NCBI GenBank assembly: GCA_021819345.1
Contig: JAKARG010000197.1
Location: 1-6,280, forward strand
Reading direction: 5' to 3'
Source: Actinomycetes bacterium
GTDB lineage: Bacteria > Actinomycetota > Acidimicrobiia > Acidimicrobiales > Palsa-688
DNA: 6,280 nucleotides
Shown: in pieces, positions 1 through 4,423 of the stretch
Position numbering within the stretch: the first letter of the stretch is position 1
How the letters are laid out: each line of letters begins with the position of its first letter
Translations under genes and position numbers: made by a program
The notes under the pieces: generated by a model
Database searches by the model: none
Seen by the model: the letters and a program-made list of their open reading frames with translations, nothing else
What the model was told of the DNA's origin: nothing

Positions 1-1
1 C

Positions 2-22
2 AGGGGCCGGTGCCGGTCCCCT
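2..22 (-). terminator. Small GC hairpin after the XdhC-like gene
   Basis: AGGGG (2-6) pairs with CCCCT (18-22), and CCG (7-9) pairs with CGG (14-16) inside, leaving base 17 as a bulge and a 4-base loop. On the minus strand this stem begins about 12 bases after the TGA of the XdhC-like gene, which suits an intrinsic terminator or an mRNA-end hairpin. No T-run can be checked because the window ends here. The AAGGGGA on the minus strand could equally be the ribosome-binding site of a further gene beyond the edge. The rest of bases 1-34 shows nothing else. Confidence 0.25.
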
Positions 23-34
23 TGCGGTCTCGGC

Positions 35-1114
35 TCAGGCCGGGACTGCGTCGGCGGTCGGTCGGTCGTTGATCGGCCCCGAGTGCTCGCCCAGGGGTCG
101 GGCATCGCGACCGCAGTGGACCGCGAGGACCTCGGCGCAGATCGCGAGCGACACCTCCGCGGCGCTCCGACCGCCGAGGTCCAAGCCGATCGGGCGGTGG
201 ATCCGGGCGACCTCGTCGGCCCCCCGGCCGTCACCCACCAGTCGCTCCAGGCGGCGGGACTGCGTCCTGCGGGACCCCATCGCCCCCAGGTAGCGGAGGT
301 CGGCGTCGAGGCCGGCGGACAGGGCCGGCACGTCGACGTGGGGGTCGTGGCTGAGCACGACCAAGGCGGCCGACCCCCCCGCCCAGGCCAGGGCCTGGTC
401 GAGCGTCGGCCAGGAGCCGTCGGCGCCGGGGCGGTCCCCGACCTCTTGCAGGTCCCAGCCGAGCAGGGCACCCTGGGCGCGAAGGGCTCCGACCAGCTCT
501 CCGCTTCCGACCACGACCAGCCGGGGGGCGGGCACCCACACCTCGACGAGGACCTCGCCAACGCCATCGGAGATCCGTCGGGTCGCCGAGTGGCCGGCCG
601 ACAGGAGGCGGCCGGCCTCCTCCACTGCCGCAGGGGCAGGCGGGTCGAGCGCTCCCGAGCAACGACCGTCGGGGCCGACCACCTGGGACGTCGCGCCCCG
701 CCCGGGTCCCTCCAGCCGGGTGAGCAGGGCGGCAGGCATGCGCCGGGCGAGGAGCTCCCAGAGGGCCGGCGGGATCGTCTCGGTGGGCTGCAGCAGCAGC
801 TCCGCCCGGCCACCGCACGACAGGCCGGCCTCCATCACCGCAGCGCCGTGGACCTCCACCACCGCGGTCGCCAGTCGCGGGTCGGTCGCCTCCAGCAGCG
901 GACGGGCGGCGGCGAGGACCTCGGCGGCTCCGGTCGACCCGAGCAGCGAGCCGTGCAGGACGCCGTCGCGGTCGACCACGACCAGCTCGTCGCCGGCCCA
1001 GGTGGAGAAGCCCTGGATGTCCACCACCCGGGCGGTGATCGTGCCGGTGCGGTCCCCGTCGAGGAGCCTGCGGGCGATCTCGGCAAGGGTGTCGGTGACC
1101 GGGAGCTCGACCAT
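35..1114 (-). CDS. XdhC/CoxI family protein (divergent)
   Basis: A 359-residue protein of the XdhC/CoxI family, cytosolic proteins that help insert or sulfurate the molybdenum cofactor of xanthine dehydrogenase or CO-dehydrogenase-like enzymes. The C-terminal Rossmann-type XdhC_C domain is clear: a glycine-rich turn GSGELVGAL (203-211), LSHDPHVD (254-261), YLGAMGSRRT (275-284), then HRPIGLDLGG (306-315) and SLAICAEVLA (322-331), ending in the family-typical GPIND tail. The N-terminal XdhC/CoxI domain is weaker. SCGG (99-102) is present, but the usual SGGCVE-type cysteine motif is replaced by GSTGAAE (59-65), and the usual GAGH turn reads GSGE. Two in-frame TAG codons lie just upstream of the ATG, so the protein cannot start earlier. 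No good Shine-Dalgarno is visible; a weak -10-like TAGAAC lies 6 bases before the ATG. No molybdenum hydroxylase subunit gene is in the window; it may lie beyond base 1. The family call is firm, the partner enzyme is unknown. Confidence 0.88.
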   Translation of the reverse strand: MVELPVTDTLAEIARRLLDGDRTGTITARVVDIQGFSTWAGDELVVVDRDGVLHGSLLGSTGAAEVLAAARPLLEATDPRLATAVVEVHGAAVMEAGLSCGGRAELLLQPTETIPPALWELLARRMPAALLTRLEGPGRGATSQVVGPDGRCSGALDPPAPAAVEEAGRLLSAGHSATRRISDGVGEVLVEVWVPAPRLVVVGSGELVGALRAQGALLGWDLQEVGDRPGADGSWPTLDQALAWAGGSAALVVLSHDPHVDVPALSAGLDADLRYLGAMGSRRTQSRRLERLVGDGRGADEVARIHRPIGLDLGGRSAAEVSLAICAEVLAVHCGRDARPLGEHSGPINDRPTADAVPA

Positions 1115-1225
1115 GTAGGTGTTCTACTACCCGTGGGGCGGAGGGCGTCGCCCGGGATCGCGACTCCGATCGCCCGCCAGCGCTACCGGGACCGGCTGCC
1201 ACCATGGCGGCCCGGCGTGCTCCGG

Positions 1226-1281
1226 TCGGTCAATGCTCAGATCCGTCGATGCTCAGATCCGTCGATGCTCAGATCGGTCAA
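1226..1281. repeat. 16-bp tandem repeat array, about 3.5 copies
   Basis: Read on the minus strand the 56 bp are seven octamers in the order A-B-C-B-C-B-A, where A is TTGACCGA, B is TCTGAGCA and C is TCGACGGA. A and C differ at two positions, so this is a 16-bp period repeated about 3.5 times with identical B octamers and matching A octamers at both ends. Plus-strand B copies are at 1234-1241, 1250-1257 and 1266-1273; A copies are at 1226-1233 and 1274-1281. The array lies 112-167 bases upstream of the XdhC-like start codon. Its right end contains the methyltransferase stop codon (1278-1280). It could be a multi-site operator for the XdhC-like gene or a small slippage-derived minisatellite; the sequence alone does not decide. 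Confidence 0.9.
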
Positions 1282-2009
1282 CCAGCGGTCACCACGAAGC
1301 GGGCAGGGCTCCCGAGGAGCCGGGCGGTCGGTCGTTGCGCGACCCGGCTCGCCCACTCGATGTCCCGGAGCCGTTCGAGCCACGGGTCGGGCCAGCCAGC
1401 GGCGACCACGGCTTCCACCACGGCGGTAGGTGTGATGTCGGCGAGCGGTAGGGCGGCGAGCAGCTCCGGGGCGTACTCGGCGTGGTGCCCGGTCACCTCA
1501 CCGCGTAGCCGACCGAGGAGGTGGCCTACACCCTGGAGCGCCCGCGCCAGCGGGTCGCCGGTGCCGAAGCGACCCTCGAAGACGAGGAGCCGGCCCATCG
1601 GTGCCGCACGGCGCCAGGCGCGCAGCGCTCCGGCGGGGTCGGGGAGGGTCCAGAGCAGGTGACGTTCCATCACCGCGTCGAAGGGTCCGGGTGGTGGCGA
1701 GTCGGCCCGACCCTCGACGATGTCCACCCCGAGGCCCTCGGCGTCGGCGTGGCTCGCCAGACGGGCGAGCATCCCAGCCGACAGGTCTAGGGCGGTGACC
1801 TTGTGGCCCTGGCGGGCGGCGAGCAGAGAGAGGAAACCGGTCCCGGCCCCGCAGTCGAGGACCCGCGCCGGAGGCGGAGGCAGCAGCCGGGCGAGTGTCG
1901 CGGACCACGCGGACAGCTCGCCTGCGTCGGTCGGGCGGTGGTTGGGGACGTCGTCGTAGACCGCGGCGTCCGCGTCCCAGAACCGCCGGATCTCGTCGTA
2001 GAAGTCCAT
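1278..2009 (-). CDS. Class I SAM-dependent methyltransferase
   Basis: A 243-residue soluble methyltransferase with the Rossmann-like class I fold. SAM-binding motif I is VLDCGAGTG (50-58). The acidic residue ending strand 2 is in ALDLSAGM (73-80), probably D75. The post-motif region FDAVMERHLLWTLPDP (110-125) and AWRRAAPMGRLLVFEG (131-146) match the UbiE/BioC-like (Methyltransf_11/25) group. The N-terminus, with FWDADAAVYDD (10-20), resembles a common actinobacterial subgroup whose substrate I do not know; a small molecule is more likely than a nucleic acid, but that is inference. No transmembrane segment or extra domain is seen. Only a GGGGG run touches the ATG, so there is no properly spaced Shine-Dalgarno, but a -10-like hexamer at ideal distance suggests a leaderless message. 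It is transcribed toward the XdhC-like gene with 163 bp between them, and away from the GGDEF-EAL gene. Confidence 0.9.
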   Translation of the reverse strand: MDFYDEIRRFWDADAAVYDDVPNHRPTDAGELSAWSATLARLLPPPPARVLDCGAGTGFLSLLAARQGHKVTALDLSAGMLARLASHADAEGLGVDIVEGRADSPPPGPFDAVMERHLLWTLPDPAGALRAWRRAAPMGRLLVFEGRFGTGDPLARALQGVGHLLGRLRGEVTGHHAEYAPELLAALPLADITPTAVVEAVVAAGWPDPWLERLRDIEWASRVAQRPTARLLGSPARFVVTAG

Positions 2010-2016
2010 CCCCCAC

Positions 2017-2022
2017 AGACTA
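2017..2022 (-). promoter_or_regulatory. Candidate -10 element for a leaderless methyltransferase mRNA
   Basis: On the minus strand TAGTCT matches the actinobacterial -10 pattern TANNNT. It ends exactly 7 bases before the methyltransferase ATG, the spacing expected if transcription starts on the A of the start codon. The absence of a usable Shine-Dalgarno agrees with this. No convincing -35 hexamer is seen 16-18 bases further upstream, so the call rests on one hexamer and its spacing. Confidence 0.35.
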
Positions 2023-2109
2023 GGGCCGACCTGCTCGGGCGCCGGCGGCAGGCGTCTCGCAGGGTCGGACCTCGTCGGGAGCTGGTAGCGGGACCTCCAG
2101 GGTGGTCTC

Positions 2110-2246
2110 GCCCGAGCGCGTCAGCACAATCGGGCCACTGAGATCCCGAAGGCACGGAAGGGTCCCCGGAAAAGCCCGAAAGACCGCCTCCAACCCCCTG
2201 CAGTGGGCTGGACTCCGGTCGGCGGACAGCCGATCCCCACCCGGAG
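2110..2246 (+). promoter_or_regulatory. Foldable 5' leader with a Shine-Dalgarno-sequestering helix
   Basis: This is the informative part of the 362-bp gap between the methyltransferase and the GGDEF-EAL start; bases 2023-2109 show nothing I can name. Possible stems, from 5' to 3': GCCCGA (2110-2115) with TCGGGC (2130-2135), mutually exclusive with TCGGG (2130-2134) and CCCGA (2145-2149); GGTC (2161-2164) with GACC (2182-2185), holding an inner CGG/CCG; CCAACCC (2190-2196) with GGGCTGG (2205-2211), one mismatch and an 8-base loop; GGTCGGC (2217-2223) with GCCGATC (2229-2235), a 5-base loop. A further helix, CTCCGG (2213-2218) with CCGGAG (2241-2246), would hide the start of the Shine-Dalgarno and competes with the outer pairs of the preceding hairpin. 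CCTCC (2187-2191) is a second sequence able to mask it. This is riboswitch- or attenuator-like, but I match it to no known class, and GC-rich DNA makes stems by chance. No clear promoter was identified. Confidence 0.35.
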
Positions 2247-2253
2247 GAGAAGG
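2243..2253 (+). promoter_or_regulatory. Strong ribosome-binding site of the upstream ORF
   Basis: GGAGGAGAAGG is the best Shine-Dalgarno in the window and lies 8 bases before the ATG at 2262. That ATG is out of frame with the GGDEF-EAL gene, which is what points to a translated upstream ORF. Its first bases are complementary to CTCCGG at 2213-2218 and CCTCC at 2187-2191. Confidence 0.6.
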
Positions 2254-2261
2254 ACGAAGCG

Positions 2262-2384
2262 ATGCCCGACCACGGCCTCGAGCAACCCCGGAGACCAGCG
2301 GCTGCGTCGCGCCCGGGCCAGTGGTTCCCGGGGCCGTGGCCCTCGGCGGGTACTTGCAGGGAGACGGGCACGTGGAGCGACTGA
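2262..2384 (+). CDS. Possible 40-residue upstream ORF (leader peptide) overlapping the GGDEF-EAL start
   Basis: An ATG with a strong, well-spaced Shine-Dalgarno opens a 40-codon frame ending in TGA at 2382-2384. The peptide has no recognisable domain, signal peptide or membrane segment. It is rich in proline, arginine and glycine and carries three tryptophans, two in the stretch GQWFPGPWP (residues 19-27). About 85% of its third codon positions are G or C, as in neighbouring genes. It overlaps the GTG of the membrane GGDEF-EAL gene by 13 bases in another frame, so ribosomes ending here would stop next to that start, which favours translational coupling. Alternatives: it is the true N-terminus of the GGDEF-EAL protein separated by a frameshift (a -1 shift would join them), or the ATG is chance. 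No family is recognised and no function is claimed. Confidence 0.4.
   Translation: MPDHGLEQPRRPAAASRPGQWFPGPWPSAGTCRETGTWSD
2358..2363 (+). promoter_or_regulatory. Ribosome-binding site that decides the GGDEF-EAL start
   Basis: AGGGAG sits 8 bases before GTG at 2372. It favours this start over the GTG at 2102, 90 codons upstream, which would add a low-complexity, arginine- and proline-rich extension with no domain. The site lies inside the upstream ORF, so its use may depend on ribosomes translating that frame. Confidence 0.6.
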
Positions 2385-4405
2385 GGCGCCGCCCGCTGTC
2401 CGCCTACGTGGTCGTCGTCGGCCTGGTCGCGATAGCGGGCCTCTACGACGACCTCCGCTCTCCGACCGGGGGCAGGTTGATCGGGCCCTCGCCGGCCCTG
2501 GCGGCGGTGATGCTCTGCTGCGCGCTGGGCGCGTCGATATGGAGTATCCAGCACCGGGAGCGCAGCGGGACCGGTGAGGTGACCGGCACCTGGGCCTTCC
2601 TCGGTGCGCTGGTGCTCCTCGTCCCGCCGGTCACTGCTGCCGCCCTCGCCGGAGGGGTGGCTGCGATCGCAGCGATCGCCCGGCGCAAGGAGCCGATAGC
2701 GGTCTGGTTCAACGCCGCAACCCTGGTCGTGTCGGTCAGCGTCGCAGAGAGCATCGTGCGCCTCGACCCCGGCCAGGCGCGGGTGCCCTGGACGGCACAC
2801 CCCGGCTCGGGGTGGTTCGTCTTGGTCTTCGGCGCCCTCCTGGCAGCCTTCGTGACCAACGTCGTCGTGATCGCCGTCGGGATCGCAATCGACAGCCGCC
2901 TCCCGGTCCGCGACGTGGTGGCCGCGCACTTCAGCGAGGCCGTCCTGCTCGAGGTGACCCTGCTGACCCTCGCTCCGGTGCTCGTCGTCGCCGGGCGGCG
3001 CACTGCGTTCCTCCTGCCGCCGCTGCTCGGCGCGATCGCCGTCGTGATCCACATGGGGTCCCAGTCCTTGAGGCGTCGCCACGACGCCAACCACGACGCC
3101 CTGACCGGCCTCGCCAACCGCCGGCTGTTCGACCTTCGCCTCCGTGCCACCTTGCAGTCGCTCGGCCCGCTCGGAACCGCGGCAGTGGTGCTCGCGGACC
3201 TCGACGGCTTCAAGGGCATCAACGATACCCACGGTCACGACTGGGGCGACCGGGTGCTCGTCGCAGTGGCCGAGCGCATGCTCGGGGCCTGCCGGCCGTG
3301 CGACGTGGTCGCCCGGATCGGGGGCGACGAGTTCGCCGTGGTCCTCCCCGGGGCGACGCGCGAGGTCGCCTCCGAGGTCGTCGAGCGTCTCCGGGAGGCG
3401 ATCGCTTCGCCGATCGAGCTCGGTGACGGGGCGACCGTCACCGTCGGGGCCAGCGCCGGGATGGCCGTCGCTCCCCTCGACGGGTCGAGCCCGCTCGACC
3501 TGCTCCGGGTGGCGGACGACTCGATGTACGAGTCGAAGCTCAAAGCGGCCCCTTCCGAGGTGCCCAGCGGGTCACAGCACCCCGGGGTGGACCGGGTTGG
3601 CGACCTGGCCCGCACGCTCGGCTCCGGAGAGCTGTTCCTCGAGTACCAGCCGGTGGTGGCGGTCGGCGACTCCCGCCTGGTCGGCGTCGAGGCGCTGGTG
3701 CGCTGGCAGCACCCCGCCGCCGGGGTGGTCCCCCCGGCAGCCTTCCTCCCGGCGCTGGAGAGGTCGGGCTCCCTGTCGGTGGTCACCGAGTGGGTGCTGC
3801 GGGAGGCCATCCGGCAGGGGGCCGAGTGGGAAGCGGCCGGCCGGCGCCTCCGGGTGGGGGTCAACGTCTCGACTCGGGACCTCGCCGACCGGAGGTTCCC
3901 CGGTCTCGTGCGCCGGGTCCTGACGAGCGGGGGTCTCGACCCGTCGCTATTGGTCCTCGAGCTGACCGGCGGGTCGGCGCTGATCGACGACCAGGCGAGC
4001 CACGGCCTCGCCCGCCTCGGCGAGCTCGGTATCGGCGTGGCCATCGATGACTTCGGCCCGGGAGCCGCGGCCGTCGGCCGTCTCCGCCACCTCCCGGTCT
4101 GCCAGGTGAAGCTCGACCGCCGCCTGGTCTCCTCGCTCGGCCGGGAATGCCGCGACGTGCGCGTGCTCGACGCCCTGCTCGAGCTGGCCGACGCCCTCGG
4201 GCTCGACACCGTGGCGGTGGGGGTCGAGGACGAGCAGGCGGTGCGGTTGCTCCGAGGGACCCTCTGCGACGAGGCCCAGGGGTTCGTCTTCGCCCCTCCG
4301 ATGGGGGCAGCGGCCCTCGGCGCTTGGATCGGGGGGCGCTCCGGCGAGCGGACCCTCGCCGTGGGCTCCGTCTCGCTGTCGGGTCTGGTCCACCCCGAGC
4401 GCTAG
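2372..4405 (+). CDS. Membrane GGDEF-EAL c-di-GMP signalling protein with degenerate EAL domain
   Basis: A 677-residue inner-membrane protein. About six to seven hydrophobic segments (roughly 10-25, 40-59, 73-103, 109-128, 148-173, 189-207, 212-228) form a sensor region I cannot assign to a named family. The cytosolic GGDEF domain follows (about 238-400). HDALTGLANR (241-250), DLDGFKGIND (276-285) and intact GGDEF (317-321) indicate an active diguanylate cyclase making c-di-GMP from two GTP. RPCD (308-311), five residues before GGDEF, is a proper RxxD product-inhibition site. The EAL domain (about 418-660) keeps E440 of EAL, N498, E530, D559-D560, K580, E619 and Q636. It has lost the second Glu of ExTE (G533), the TGYSS part of loop 6 (here PGAAA, 563-567) and the first Glu of EGVE (V616). 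Phosphodiesterase activity is therefore doubtful. The GTG start is chosen for its ribosome-binding site and because the first membrane segment begins at once. It is probably controlled through the leader and the upstream ORF. It is convergent with the downstream flavoprotein gene. Confidence 0.92.
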   Translation: MERLRRRPLSAYVVVVGLVAIAGLYDDLRSPTGGRLIGPSPALAAVMLCCALGASIWSIQHRERSGTGEVTGTWAFLGALVLLVPPVTAAALAGGVAAIAAIARRKEPIAVWFNAATLVVSVSVAESIVRLDPGQARVPWTAHPGSGWFVLVFGALLAAFVTNVVVIAVGIAIDSRLPVRDVVAAHFSEAVLLEVTLLTLAPVLVVAGRRTAFLLPPLLGAIAVVIHMGSQSLRRRHDANHDALTGLANRRLFDLRLRATLQSLGPLGTAAVVLADLDGFKGINDTHGHDWGDRVLVAVAERMLGACRPCDVVARIGGDEFAVVLPGATREVASEVVERLREAIASPIELGDGATVTVGASAGMAVAPLDGSSPLDLLRVADDSMYESKLKAAPSEVPSGSQHPGVDRVGDLARTLGSGELFLEYQPVVAVGDSRLVGVEALVRWQHPAAGVVPPAAFLPALERSGSLSVVTEWVLREAIRQGAEWEAAGRRLRVGVNVSTRDLADRRFPGLVRRVLTSGGLDPSLLVLELTGGSALIDDQASHGLARLGELGIGVAIDDFGPGAAAVGRLRHLPVCQVKLDRRLVSSLGRECRDVRVLDALLELADALGLDTVAVGVEDEQAVRLLRGTLCDEAQGFVFAPPMGAAALGAWIGGRSGERTLAVGSVSLSGLVHPER

Positions 4406-4423
4406 CAAGCTACCGCCGACGCC

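Noticed and set aside
51..70. GTCG tandem tetranucleotides, with a similar stretch near 1324-1337
   Set aside because: Both lie in coding sequence and are short; they are explained by codon bias.
83..1429. Long open frame of 448 codons on the plus strand
   Set aside because: It is antisense to the XdhC-like and methyltransferase genes, has composition typical of a GC-rich shadow frame and shows no domain.
2150..2246. c-di-GMP-I (GEMM) riboswitch upstream of a c-di-GMP gene, suggested by ACTCCGGT followed by CCGAT
   Set aside because: The defining GGGCAAA and ACGCAAAGCC segments and the usual two-stem arrangement are missing; the shared string is too short in GC-rich DNA.
2102..2371. Longer GGDEF-EAL protein starting at GTG 2102
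   Set aside because: The extra 90 residues have no domain, contain low-complexity Arg/Pro/Ser sequence and run through the foldable leader and the strong out-of-frame Shine-Dalgarno; GTG 2372 has its own ribosome-binding site just before the first membrane segment.
1787..3238. Open frame of 483 codons on the minus strand
   Set aside because: It crosses the intergenic leader and lies antisense to the GGDEF-EAL gene; its charged, repetitive residues carry no family motif.
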